From positions 62,001 through 126,000 of the forward strand of contig NZ_JAELUC010000001.1 of assembly GCF_016429155.1 (NCBI RefSeq): a stretch of DNA of 64,000 nt, given 5' to 3'. Position 1 is the stretch's first letter; the number at the start of each line of letters is the position of its first letter. This document shows, one piece after another, positions 18,543 through 27,552 of the stretch. The position numbers and the translations under genes are program-made. This stretch comes from Pedobacter sp. ASV12 (lineage in GTDB: Bacteria; Bacteroidota; Bacteroidia; Sphingobacteriales; Sphingobacteriaceae). The notes beneath the pieces were generated by a model, which saw only the letters and a list, made by a program, of their open reading frames with translations, was not told the origin of the DNA and did not search any database.

Positions 18543-19418
18543 ATGTACAACGAACCGATGTTAAAAGATGATGCCCTCAAAGGAAAAACCATTGTAGTAA
18601 CCGGTGGAGGCACCGGCTTGGGTCGTGCCATGGGCACCTATTTCTTAAAGCTGGGTGCCAATTTGGTTATTACCAGCCGCAAACTAGAAGTGCTCCAAAA
18701 AACAGCCAATGAAATGGAAGCTGAAACCAGGGGCAAAGTGTTGGCCGTACAATGCGATGTGCGCGACTATGCCCAGGTAGAAGAAGTGCTGGCACAAACC
18801 CTGCAGAAATTTGGCAGCGTAGAAGGCTTGTTGAACAATGCGGCCGGCAATTTCATTTCGCCAACCGAGCGGCTATCGGCCAACGCTTTTTCGAGCATTA
18901 TCGACATTGTGCTTAAAGGTACCGTAAATTGTACCTTGGCTTTTGGCAAGCATTGGATTGCGCAAAAACAACCCGCTACGGTTCTCAACATCGTAACCAC
19001 TTACGCCTTTACAGGCTCGGCCTATGTGGTGCCTTCGGCTTGTGCCAAAGGTGGCGTACTGGCCCTTACCCGCTCGCTGGCCGTAGAATGGGGCAAATAT
19101 GGCATCCGCACCAACGCCATTGCGCCTGGTCCATTTCCTACCAAAGGTGCCTGGGACAGGTTATTGCCTGGCGATTTGGCCAAAAAATTCGATTTCAAAA
19201 ACCGTGTACCCCTTAAACGCGTGGGCGAAAATCAGGAATTGGCCAATTTGGCTGCCTTTTTAATGAGCGATTTTTCGGGCTACATCAATGGCGAGGTCAT
19301 TTCAATTGATGGTGGCGAATGGCTGCAAGGTGCAGGACAGATGAACGGGCTCGAAGCCATTCCGACCGAAATGTGGGATATGCTCGAACAAATGACCCGA
19401 TCGGCAAAGGGGAGTTAG
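18543..19418 (+). CDS. SDR oxidoreductase, probable 2,4-dienoyl-CoA reductase (DECR type)
   Basis: This 291-residue Rossmann-fold enzyme has the nucleotide motif TGGGTGLG (residues 20-27), the NNAAGNFISPTERLS block (98-112) and IDGGEWL near the end. It lacks the usual SDR YxxxK; that site reads SACAKGG. Instead, Tyr154 in TTYAFTG and Lys169 are 15 apart, as for the active-site Tyr/Lys of mammalian mitochondrial DECR1, whose NAAGNFISPTERLS block is also nearly identical. It therefore probably reduces 2,4-dienoyl-CoA with NADPH, completing unsaturated fatty-acid degradation together with the isomerase 83 bases upstream. The start ATG at 18543 was kept; Met6 is an alternative. Confidence 0.85.
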   Translation: MYNEPMLKDDALKGKTIVVTGGGTGLGRAMGTYFLKLGANLVITSRKLEVLQKTANEMEAETRGKVLAVQCDVRDYAQVEEVLAQTLQKFGSVEGLLNNAAGNFISPTERLSANAFSSIIDIVLKGTVNCTLAFGKHWIAQKQPATVLNIVTTYAFTGSAYVVPSACAKGGVLALTRSLAVEWGKYGIRTNAIAPGPFPTKGAWDRLLPGDLAKKFDFKNRVPLKRVGENQELANLAAFLMSDFSGYINGEVISIDGGEWLQGAGQMNGLEAIPTEMWDMLEQMTRSAKGS

Positions 19419-19439
19419 CCTTCTTAAAATCTTCAATCC

Positions 19440-22190
19440 ATGAAAAATGCTCGCCTATATCTTCTCATCCCCTATCTGCTCTTGATTTCGATGGGCTCAC
19501 TTGCCCAAGATACGAAGCCACCCACGTCAATAACCAACAAGATCGAAAAATACTATGCGCTTTTTCCTTCAGAGAAGATCTACTTATCATTTGACAAGCC
19601 CTATTATACGATTGGAGATACGCTGTGGTTCAAATCAATTTTGCTCAATTCAGACCACAGTGTGAATACCAGAAGCGACAAGCTCTATGTAGAACTTTTT
19701 AACGACAGCAGCCAGCTGGTTGAAAGAAGAGTGGTGGCACTGGACAATGGGCTTGGATTTGGCCAGTTTCCCTTAAGCCAAAAGCTAACCGATGGAAGCT
19801 ACAGCATACGGGCCTACACCAATTGGCAACAGAATTTTGGTGTGGATGCTTATTTTCTAAAGAACTTTTACATTGGCAATGCCAGCAACAAAACCTGGCT
19901 CATCACTTCAAACCAGAAGATTACGACCGAAAACGGCAAAAGAAGCCTCGACATCAAGGCGAGCCTTACCAATCTGCGCAATGAGCCTTCCGGCTATTTA
20001 GATTTGGAAATCTACCTAATGAATGGCAACAAAAAAGTGATGCGCACCGAGTTGCAAACAGATCAGGGAGGTTTTTTTGATGCAAAATTACCCTTACCAA
20101 CCGACAACCTGAACAGCAATTACAGCTTTTTGATAACCGATAAAAAAGACAAGCTGAGAAGGGCAATTTTGCCTTTAACCCTAAATGACCTTGCCGAAAT
20201 AGATCTGCAATTTATGCCCGAAGGGGGTTACTTGGTAGCGGGCATTTATAACAAAGTGGCTTTTAAGGCCATTGGTGCAGATGGGTTGAGCCGAAACATA
20301 AGCGGCAAGATCATTAATGCCAAAAATGAGCAGTTAACTACGTTTGCCAGCCAACATCAAGGAATGGGCAACTTTTTTTTATTGCCGCAAAAAGGCGAAA
20401 CCTATACGGCTGTGTTTAATGTAAATGGCAAGGAACAAAAAGTACCGTTGCCATCGGCTCAAGCAGAAGGTACTACTTTGCGGATAGACCACACCTCTAA
20501 ATCAGATTCTTTATATGTGTTTATCAGGGCAAGCGAAGGGAAAAGAATTGACCAGGAATACGAGCTTGTGGCACAAGCAGCTGACAGCCTCATTTTCGCG
20601 ACCAGAATTAATCTCAAAAATGGCTTCAGCAATCTAAAACTAGCAAAAAATGGCTTTCCTGATGGCATTGTTCATTTTACGCTCTTCTCTCCCGATCAGC
20701 AACCGCTTAACGAACGAAATACATTCATCAACTTCAAACAGCAAATCAAGTTATCGATAACTCAAGGTATTTCCTCCAAACCAAAAGACAGTATTTCGCT
20801 ATCCATTCATGCTACAGACGAGAACAACAACCCAATCAAAGGTACATTTTCTATAGCCATAACCGACAATGCGCAGGTAAAACTGCCTGTTAATGGCGAT
20901 AATATTGTCACTTATTTCTTATTGCAAAGCAATTTGAAAGGAAACATCGAAGATGCCGACTGGTATTTTAGAAACCAGGGTGGCGACGCTCGGGTTGCTT
21001 TGGATAATCTATTGCTTACCCAAGGATGGATCGGGTACAATTGGAATGAGGTTCTCAAGAAACAAGCAAGCCCCAAATTTATCGCAGAAAATGGCAACAA
21101 GATTACAGGAAGGTTAACCAACCTGCTCAACAAACCAGTGGCCGCGATGAGGCTTACGCTGCTTTCTTTGGGTAAGGATATACTCATTACAGATACCATC
21201 AGCAACTTGGATGGCGGTTTTACCTTTAGCAACCTGCCACGCTTAGATAGCGCCTCCTATGCCATCAAAATTAAAAATGCAGCAGGAAAAGCCTCTGCGG
21301 CCAAGATAAGTGTAAATGAATTTGTTCCCCCGCTTCCAATTGGTCTCGCCGAAAAAACAAATCCTTGGTACGTTAACAGCGACAGTACTGCGCTGAAGCA
21401 TTTTCTTAACGGAAAAGAAAAGGTGAAACAGAACGAAACAATAATGTTCCCCCTAAGCGGAACCACCTTAAAAGAAGTAGAAATTAAAGGCGTTAATCCA
21501 AATATAGCCTACGAAGTAGCCTGGGATGCCAAGATTTATAAATCCATTACAGAAGAGGAGTTGAAAAAAACGCCACGCAAAACACTACTCAATCTTTTGA
21601 CCGAAAGATTTAGCGGGTTTAAGATAAGCGACCGCTGGTATCCCAACTGCAGCACTGGCGCAGAACGCTTCTTATTTGTGGAATATGTAATCGGCTTGAA
21701 TATTATTAATTCTATTCGGATAGACAAAATCAGTACAACTAAAGTATCGTCAATGGCAGGCCCACAAGCTTGGTTCGAAGTTAACAAACAGCTTTTCAAT
21801 TATTTGAGTGCAGAAGATATCAAAAGTATCCAACTTTATAAGGGCTGTGCATTTTATTATCTTGAAATTACTACGCGGAGCGGAAATGGGCCTTGGGAGG
21901 CCACAAGCCAAGGCAACTATGTGTACAGGCCTTTGCCCTTAAGTCCGGCAAAAGAGTTTTACAGTCCAAAATATACCACTGAAAGTAAAAACGACCTGCC
22001 CGATTTGCGGTCGACCATTTATTGGAATGCCCATGTCATAACCGATGAAAACGGAAAGGCCAGCGTTTCGTTCTATGCGGCCGATAAGCCTAGCACTTAC
22101 ACCGTAAAAGCAGAAGGAACGGATTTAATGGGCAGGTTTGGCTATCAGAAGGCCATCATCCAAGTGGCAGACAAACCAAAATCAAAATAG
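19440..22190 (+). CDS. Exported MG2 / degenerate plug protein, paralogue 3
   Basis: This 916-residue protein has a signal peptide (LLIPYLLLISMGSLAQ, cleavage after LAQ). The MG2 block SEKIYLSFDKPYYTIGD comes at about residue 42, then GYLDLEIYLMNGNKK, LQFMPEGGYLVAG, marker LLTQGWIGYNWN and CnaB-like NKPVAAMRLTLLSLG. The plug-like region (about 680-820) has lost the VLDG motif of paralogues 1 and 2. It instead carries SIRIDKIST, EDIKSIQLYKGCAFYYLEI and an inserted segment with a second Cys (WYPNCSTG). It ends with DLRSTIYWNAHVITDENGKA and a final beta-domain. It begins 21 bases after the SDR gene, so it may share its transcript. The close relative is paralogue 4. Confidence 0.87.
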   Translation: MKNARLYLLIPYLLLISMGSLAQDTKPPTSITNKIEKYYALFPSEKIYLSFDKPYYTIGDTLWFKSILLNSDHSVNTRSDKLYVELFNDSSQLVERRVVALDNGLGFGQFPLSQKLTDGSYSIRAYTNWQQNFGVDAYFLKNFYIGNASNKTWLITSNQKITTENGKRSLDIKASLTNLRNEPSGYLDLEIYLMNGNKKVMRTELQTDQGGFFDAKLPLPTDNLNSNYSFLITDKKDKLRRAILPLTLNDLAEIDLQFMPEGGYLVAGIYNKVAFKAIGADGLSRNISGKIINAKNEQLTTFASQHQGMGNFFLLPQKGETYTAVFNVNGKEQKVPLPSAQAEGTTLRIDHTSKSDSLYVFIRASEGKRIDQEYELVAQAADSLIFATRINLKNGFSNLKLAKNGFPDGIVHFTLFSPDQQPLNERNTFINFKQQIKLSITQGISSKPKDSISLSIHATDENNNPIKGTFSIAITDNAQVKLPVNGDNIVTYFLLQSNLKGNIEDADWYFRNQGGDARVALDNLLLTQGWIGYNWNEVLKKQASPKFIAENGNKITGRLTNLLNKPVAAMRLTLLSLGKDILITDTISNLDGGFTFSNLPRLDSASYAIKIKNAAGKASAAKISVNEFVPPLPIGLAEKTNPWYVNSDSTALKHFLNGKEKVKQNETIMFPLSGTTLKEVEIKGVNPNIAYEVAWDAKIYKSITEEELKKTPRKTLLNLLTERFSGFKISDRWYPNCSTGAERFLFVEYVIGLNIINSIRIDKISTTKVSSMAGPQAWFEVNKQLFNYLSAEDIKSIQLYKGCAFYYLEITTRSGNGPWEATSQGNYVYRPLPLSPAKEFYSPKYTTESKNDLPDLRSTIYWNAHVITDENGKASVSFYAADKPSTYTVKAEGTDLMGRFGYQKAIIQVADKPKSK

Positions 22191-22296
22191 AGATTTTGCA
22201 AAGGATTAGGCAAGTGAAGTAGAAAATACCCCTACCGAGTATAGGGTCTTTTAGAACAAATGAATAGAGTAATCAAAGAAAGCTAAAACACCGCTT

Positions 22297-25035
22297 ATGA
22301 AACTTAAATCTTTCATCCTGTTTGCCCTACTGGGTTGCTGTGACGCAACAAAAATGTGGGCACAAGAAACAAGGGCTTCCGTAAGCAACTTGGTGCAAGC
22401 GCATTACAGCCTGTTTCCGACAGAAAAAGCCTACCTCACTTTTGACAAACCCTACTATAGCGCCGGCGATACGCTTTGGTTCAAATCTTTGCTGCTCAAT
22501 GCAGACCACAACATCAATACCCGAAGCGATAGGCTGTACGTTGAGCTTTTTAACGACAGCAGCCAGCTGGTTGAACGGCTGGTGCTTCCCTTAAACAACG
22601 GGCTCGGTTTTGGACAGTTTGCACTCGATCCGAAGCTTGCCGATGGGAGCTACAGCATTAGGGCCTACACCAACTGGCAACAGAACCTTGGCGCCGATTT
22701 TTATTTCTCGAAAAGCTTTTACATTGGCAACGCAACCGACAAAACCTGGCTTTTAACTTCCAGCCAGCAACTTGTTGGCCAAGACGGCAAACGCAGCCTC
22801 GACATTAAAGCCCGGCTAAGCAACGTGAAAAACGAGGCGGCGGGCTACCGCGATTTGGAACTTTATTTGATGAACGGCCAAAAGCGGCTGATGCGCACCG
22901 AACTGCAAACCACTCAAGATGGCTTTTTCGATATAAAACTGCCTGCCGTCAACCTAAACCCTGGCTATAGCCTGCTTATCCTCGATAAAAAAGACAAATT
23001 GAAAAAAGCAATTTTACCTTTGGTTTTAAAAGACCCCGACAACCTCGACCTTCAATTTATGCCCGAAGGCGGCTATCTGGTTAACGACATCTATAACAAA
23101 ATTGCGTTTAAGGCCATTGGTACCGATGGCTTGGGCCAGGAAATCAGTGGTAAAATTGTGAACAACAGAAAAGAACAATTGGGCACCTTTGCAAGTACAC
23201 ACCTCGGCATGGGCAATTTCTTCTTGCTGCCCAAAAAAGACGAGACTTATTTTGCCGTTTTTAACCTCAACGGGAAAGAAAAGCAAATGCCGTTGCCTTT
23301 GGCAAAGCCAGAAGGCACCACCTTAAGGATAGACCATTTGAATAAGCCAGATTCTTTGTATGTATTTGTAAAAGCTAGCCCAGCCAAAAGAACAGACCAA
23401 GCTTACGAACTGCTGGCACAGGTAGGCGACAGCATTATTTTGGCTACCAAGCTCAATCTCCAAAGCGGTTTCAGCAACCTCAAACTGCCAAAGGATATTT
23501 TTCCTGATGGCATCGTACATTTTACCCTCTTCTCTCCAGAAAAGCAACCCTTAAACGAACGCAATGCCTTTATCAATTTCAAGCAGCATATAAAGCTGGA
23601 CTTCGAAACCAGGACAAGCTATAAAACCAAAGACAGCATTGCCATCGATATAACCGCAACCGACGAAAACGGGAAGCCGGTAAAGGGTACTTTTGCATTG
23701 GCCGTAACTGACGATGCGCAGGTGCAGCAACCGGCCAAAGCGGGCAACATCAATTCTTACTACCTTTTGCAGAGCAACCTTAAAGGCTTGGTAGAAGATG
23801 CCAGCTGGTATTTTAAGACCTTTGACGCACACAGCCAAGCCGCATTAGACCAGTTGATGCTTACCCAGGGCTGGGTAGGCTATGATTGGAATGAGATTTT
23901 AAAAAAACAGGAAAGCCCTAAATTCATCGCCGAAAACGGCAACAAGATTACCGGCAGGCTAACGGGCCTTTTCAATAAGCCCGTGCCCGATATCAGACTT
24001 ACCCTGCTCTCTTTAGGCAAGGACGTACTGCTTACCGATACCGTTAGCAATAAGAATGGCGATTTCACTTTCGACAACCTGCCTTTGCTTGACAGTGCGG
24101 CCTACACCATTAAAATCAAAAATGCAAAGGGCAAAGTATCTTCGGCCAACATTGCCGTCAACGAATTTGTACCTGCCTTGCCCTTCGGACTTGCTCCAAA
24201 AGTAAATCCTTGGTACATAAACAGCGACAGTACGGCACTCAAATCCCTGCTGAATGCCAAAGAAAAAGTAAAGCAAAATGAACGCCTAATGGCACCCTTA
24301 ACCGGCACTACCTTAAAAGAAGTAGAAATTAAGGGCGCTAACCCAAATATCACCTACGAAGTTGCCTGGGACGCGCGAATAAATCAGTTCATTACAGAAG
24401 AGGAGCTGAAAAAGGTTCCACGCAAAACCCTGCTCGACCTTTTAACAGAAAGGTTCAAGGGCTTTAAAGCAGGCAACTCCTGGTATCCATCTTGTTATTC
24501 AAGAATGGGCCATTATAGTTTTGACGAATATGTGATCGGAGCAAACCTTATTTTATCCATCAGGATAGACAAAATAAGCACCTATAAAGTTGTACAAGGC
24601 GCCGGCCCTAGAGAGTGGTTTGAAGCCAACAAACAAATCTTCAATTACCTCAATGCCGCCGACATTAAAAACATCCAGCTGTATAAGGGTTGTGTCTTTT
24701 ATTACCTCGAAATTACCACGCGCAGCGGCAACGGTCCGTGGGTAGCTACGGCACCAGGCGTTTACGTATACAGGCCATTGCCATTAAGTTTGGGCAAAGA
24801 ATTTTACAGTCCAAAATATACTGCCGACCATACCAGCACCGTGCCTGACCTACGCTCTACCATTTATTGGAACGCCAACGTAATAACCGACGAAAATGGC
24901 AAGGCCAGCGTTTCGTTTTATGCGGCCGATAAGCCAACGAGCTATACCATTAAAGCAGAAGGCACCGATTTATTGGGCAGGTTTGGGTTTAAACAAAGTC
25001 GGATCAACATTGTGAAGCCAACCGAATCAAAGTAA
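22297..25035 (+). CDS. Exported MG2 / degenerate plug protein, paralogue 4
   Basis: This 912-residue protein has a signal peptide (FILFALLGCCDATKMWAQ). It shares with paralogue 3 nearly every block: TEKAYLTFDKPYYSAGD, LQFMPEGGYLVND, MLTQGWVGYDWN, TTLKEVEIKGANPN, LLTERFKGFKAG, and the cysteines in WYPSCYSR and QLYKGCVFYY. The two genes are a recent tandem duplication, still alignable end to end, while their relation to paralogues 1 and 2 is distant. There are 106 bases between the two, with no obvious terminator. The gene converges on the DUF2027 gene with only three bases between the stops. Likely periplasmic or outer-membrane associated; function unknown. Confidence 0.87.
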   Translation: MKLKSFILFALLGCCDATKMWAQETRASVSNLVQAHYSLFPTEKAYLTFDKPYYSAGDTLWFKSLLLNADHNINTRSDRLYVELFNDSSQLVERLVLPLNNGLGFGQFALDPKLADGSYSIRAYTNWQQNLGADFYFSKSFYIGNATDKTWLLTSSQQLVGQDGKRSLDIKARLSNVKNEAAGYRDLELYLMNGQKRLMRTELQTTQDGFFDIKLPAVNLNPGYSLLILDKKDKLKKAILPLVLKDPDNLDLQFMPEGGYLVNDIYNKIAFKAIGTDGLGQEISGKIVNNRKEQLGTFASTHLGMGNFFLLPKKDETYFAVFNLNGKEKQMPLPLAKPEGTTLRIDHLNKPDSLYVFVKASPAKRTDQAYELLAQVGDSIILATKLNLQSGFSNLKLPKDIFPDGIVHFTLFSPEKQPLNERNAFINFKQHIKLDFETRTSYKTKDSIAIDITATDENGKPVKGTFALAVTDDAQVQQPAKAGNINSYYLLQSNLKGLVEDASWYFKTFDAHSQAALDQLMLTQGWVGYDWNEILKKQESPKFIAENGNKITGRLTGLFNKPVPDIRLTLLSLGKDVLLTDTVSNKNGDFTFDNLPLLDSAAYTIKIKNAKGKVSSANIAVNEFVPALPFGLAPKVNPWYINSDSTALKSLLNAKEKVKQNERLMAPLTGTTLKEVEIKGANPNITYEVAWDARINQFITEEELKKVPRKTLLDLLTERFKGFKAGNSWYPSCYSRMGHYSFDEYVIGANLILSIRIDKISTYKVVQGAGPREWFEANKQIFNYLNAADIKNIQLYKGCVFYYLEITTRSGNGPWVATAPGVYVYRPLPLSLGKEFYSPKYTADHTSTVPDLRSTIYWNANVITDENGKASVSFYAADKPTSYTIKAEGTDLLGRFGFKQSRINIVKPTESK

Positions 25036-25038
25036 AAG

Positions 25039-25980
25039 CTATACCTTAAAAAATACTTCGGTAGCGCCATAACCAAACTTTTCCTTGCGGGCATCCATAA
25101 AGGTTCTTACCTGCGGGTGCTTGCTAACGGCTTGATGAAGGTGGTGCCTTAAAGTGCCATTGCCCACGCCGTGTATAAAAACGATGGATGGCAACTGATG
25201 CACAATGGCCGCATCGAGCAACTGGCGGAAATGTGCCAACTGGATATCGATGATTTCCGATTGGGAGAGAAACTGATGGTCGTCGCGCAGCTTTTCGATA
25301 TGCAAGTCTACCTCTTGCGGCGGAACAGGCACAACGGGTCTTGGCGTTTCGCCCCTAAAAAAACTCTCTTTTAGTTTTTGTGGATCGATGAGGGGAGCAG
25401 GCTCATCCAGTTGTACCAACCAGCCATATTTATTGATTTCGGCGATTTGTTGCTTGGCCGAATTGAAGTCTTTGCTCCTGAATTTTTTGGTCAGGCTAAG
25501 TGGCGCTTTGGGTTTAAGGTTGCCTGTTGTAAAATACAAGACCTGGAAAATATATTGGGGCCAATTGTCTAAATCGCCCAAATTGGCGCTAAAGAGCTGC
25601 GTTTGTGCCTGAGGTGGCACTACACCTGCAAACTCTCCCCTATACTGCCCCTTCATATCTGTTTTTAGGGTAAGCAGCAATTGATAGGAACTGCGGTTAA
25701 CCAAGGTAAAATGAGCCACTGAACTGGCTTTTGAATCTTCGGCTACTGCCAAAAAAGCGCCTTCTTCCTTAAAATCGGCTACTGCTTGCGCAGTTTGCTG
25801 AGGCTCATGCGCCTGTGTGGCTCCATGGCCGTGCACATGCGTAAGGTTAGCGCCAACAACCGGAATTTCGAAACCATCGGTATCGGTTACGCCAAAAGTT
25901 TGTGCATCAATCACCCGAGTAATATAGCCCTCACGCTTTTCGTCTACAAAACGGACGAAATCTCCTAATTTAAAGCTCAT
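25039..25980 (-). CDS. DUF2027 / Smr domain protein
   Basis: This 313-residue protein has an N-terminal SH3-like DUF2027 part (MSFKLGDFVRFVDEKREGYI), a middle beta-rich region (about residues 85-200) and a C-terminal Smr domain. The Smr marks are VDLHIEKLRDD (about 224-234) and FIHGVGNGTLRHHLHQAV (about 268-285), the HGxGxGxLR nucleic-acid-binding signature found at the end of MutS2. Smr domains have nuclease or RNA/DNA-binding roles; the LDLH motif appears here as VDLH. The combination is typical of Bacteroidota. A basic surface and no signal peptide suggest a cytoplasmic protein acting on DNA or ribosomes; the substrate is unknown. Confidence 0.9.
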   Translation of the reverse strand: MSFKLGDFVRFVDEKREGYITRVIDAQTFGVTDTDGFEIPVVGANLTHVHGHGATQAHEPQQTAQAVADFKEEGAFLAVAEDSKASSVAHFTLVNRSSYQLLLTLKTDMKGQYRGEFAGVVPPQAQTQLFSANLGDLDNWPQYIFQVLYFTTGNLKPKAPLSLTKKFRSKDFNSAKQQIAEINKYGWLVQLDEPAPLIDPQKLKESFFRGETPRPVVPVPPQEVDLHIEKLRDDHQFLSQSEIIDIQLAHFRQLLDAAIVHQLPSIVFIHGVGNGTLRHHLHQAVSKHPQVRTFMDARKEKFGYGATEVFFKV

Positions 25981-26044
25981 TGTTTTAGTTCAATTGTAAA
26001 TGGGTTCATTTGGCTTCAGGCCAATTACTTCAGGTTGCATCAAA

Positions 26045-27091
26045 CTACCACCTCAACAAGGCACTGGCCCAGGTAAAGCCCGAGCCAAAGGCGGCTAGGC
26101 AAACCAAATCGCCTTCCTTAATTTTACCGGCTTCCCAGGCTTCGCAAAGCGCAATAGGCACCGAGGCGGCCGTGGTATTGCCGTATTTCTGAATATTGTT
26201 GAATACCTGATCGTCGCGCAAGCCCAACAGCTGCTGTACATATTGGCTGATACGCAAATTGGCCTGATGAGGCACCAACAGGTCTATATCTTTAGCTTCG
26301 AGGTTATTTTTGGCCAAAGCCTCTTTAATCACCTCTGGAAATTTGACTACCGCTTTCTTGAACACAGCTGGTCCATCCATATAAGGCAGGGCCGCGCCAC
26401 TTTCCAGCTGCTCGGTCGTCATGAACAAACCGCCCAGCTCCTGAGCTGGATAACCCGGCTTTTCAGGCATCCATTTATTGGCATGCGAACCGGGGTAAAA
26501 CATGGCCAAAATCTCGGCATCGGCGCCATCGCTATGCAAATGTGTACTCAAAATGCCTTGTCCCTCTTTTTGTGTGGGCTGCAATACCACTGCGCCGGCA
26601 CCATCGCCAAAAATAACCGATACATTGCGGCTACGGGTCTCGAAATCCATGGCAAAAGAATGTTTTTCGCTCCCTACCACTAGAATATTCTTATACATGC
26701 CGGTTTTAATGAACTGATCGGCTACCGAAAGTGCATACACAAAGCCCGAGCATTGGTTACGGATATCGAGGGCACCAATTTCCTTCATTTTCATTTCGCG
26801 TTGCAGCAACACGCCACACCCCGGGAAATAATAATCAGGGCTCAAGGTCGCAAAAATGATAAAATCGACATCCTGGGCAGTAATTCCGGCTCTGGCAATG
26901 GCCACTTTGGCCGCTTCGATACCCATGGTGGTGGTGGTTTCTCCCAGTCTGTCGGCAAAACGGCGTTCCTTGATCCCGGTACGTTCTTGGATCCATTCGT
27001 CGCTGGTTTCCATAAAGCGCGATAAATCGGTATTGGTATAAACATTTTTAGGCACGTAATAGCCTATTCCGGCAATTTTTGAGTGTTGCAT
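26045..27091 (-). CDS. fabH: 3-oxoacyl-[ACP] synthase III (KAS III / FabH-like)
   Basis: This 348-residue protein starts at the ATG at 27091 (MQHSKIAGIGYYVPKNVYTN); a seven-residue upstream extension is possible. It is a thiolase-fold condensing enzyme joining acyl-CoA and malonyl-ACP. Cys114 in DIRNQCSGFVYAL is the nucleophile, His in LVPHQANLRI (about 270) and Asn in KYGNTTAAS (about 300) complete the triad, and the C-terminus carries AAFGSGFTWASALLRW. Bacteroidota often have several FabH paralogues; this copy is not beside plsX/rpmF, so it may serve a specialised chain (for example branched or aryl lipids) rather than housekeeping initiation. Confidence 0.9.
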   Translation of the reverse strand: MQHSKIAGIGYYVPKNVYTNTDLSRFMETSDEWIQERTGIKERRFADRLGETTTTMGIEAAKVAIARAGITAQDVDFIIFATLSPDYYFPGCGVLLQREMKMKEIGALDIRNQCSGFVYALSVADQFIKTGMYKNILVVGSEKHSFAMDFETRSRNVSVIFGDGAGAVVLQPTQKEGQGILSTHLHSDGADAEILAMFYPGSHANKWMPEKPGYPAQELGGLFMTTEQLESGAALPYMDGPAVFKKAVVKFPEVIKEALAKNNLEAKDIDLLVPHQANLRISQYVQQLLGLRDDQVFNNIQKYGNTTAASVPIALCEAWEAGKIKEGDLVCLAAFGSGFTWASALLRW

Positions 27092-27109
27092 GCTGAGTGG
27101 TTTGACAAA

Positions 27110-27117
27110 CAAATGTA
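27110..27117 (-). promoter_or_regulatory. Candidate -7 element of the KAS III gene
   Basis: On the minus strand this reads TACATTTG, a full match to TAnnTTTG, placing the transcript start about 12 bases before the ATG at 27091. No clear TTTG box was found 19-21 bases upstream. Confidence 0.4.
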
Positions 27118-27214
27118 GTTATTTTTTGAGACGTATAGCTTCCTGCCTAATGCTCCGGCATCGGTCATTAATTTCATATCATACAACTTACATCTATATC
27201 TAGATACTATTTAT

Positions 27215-27222
27215 TATTTTTG
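27215..27222 (+). promoter_or_regulatory. Candidate -7 element of clpS
   Basis: TATTTTTG matches TAnnTTTG and ends four bases before the clpS ATG, again implying a leaderless or nearly leaderless mRNA. The -33 box is not evident. Confidence 0.4.
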
Positions 27223-27226
27223 TAGC

Positions 27227-27508
27227 ATGGCAACAGAAACCAAGGAAGAAACATTTACGCTAGACGAAATTCTCACTTCGCTGAAAACCATTCATCGCCT
27301 TATTCTCTGGAACGATGATGTGAATACTTTTGAGCATGTAATCTGGTGTATGATGAAATACCTTGACTACACGGAGGCACAGGGCGAAAAAATTGCCTGG
27401 GAAGTGCACAACAAAGGAAAATGCGCCATTTTAGAAGGTTCGTTTACCGAAATGGAAGTTTACCGCAAAATTCTGCAACAAGAAGGCTTAACGGTTACTG
27501 TCGATTAA
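27227..27508 (+). CDS. clpS: ATP-dependent Clp protease adaptor ClpS
   Basis: This 93-residue adaptor delivers N-degron substrates to ClpAP-type proteases. HRLILWNDDVNTFEHVIWCM (residues 24-43) is the ClpS core: the NDD acidic patch and following helix form the N-terminal-residue binding pocket. AWEVHNKGKCAILEGSFTEM (64-83) contains the second conserved helix and the G-A contact. The length and unstructured N-terminus are typical. It is monocistronic between the divergent KAS III gene and a tandem repeat array; no clp ATPase is nearby. Confidence 0.95.
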   Translation: MATETKEETFTLDEILTSLKTIHRLILWNDDVNTFEHVIWCMMKYLDYTEAQGEKIAWEVHNKGKCAILEGSFTEMEVYRKILQQEGLTVTVD

Positions 27509-27552
27509 CGTTATTCCTTTACAACCAACGGCGAAGCACACAAATAAGAAAA

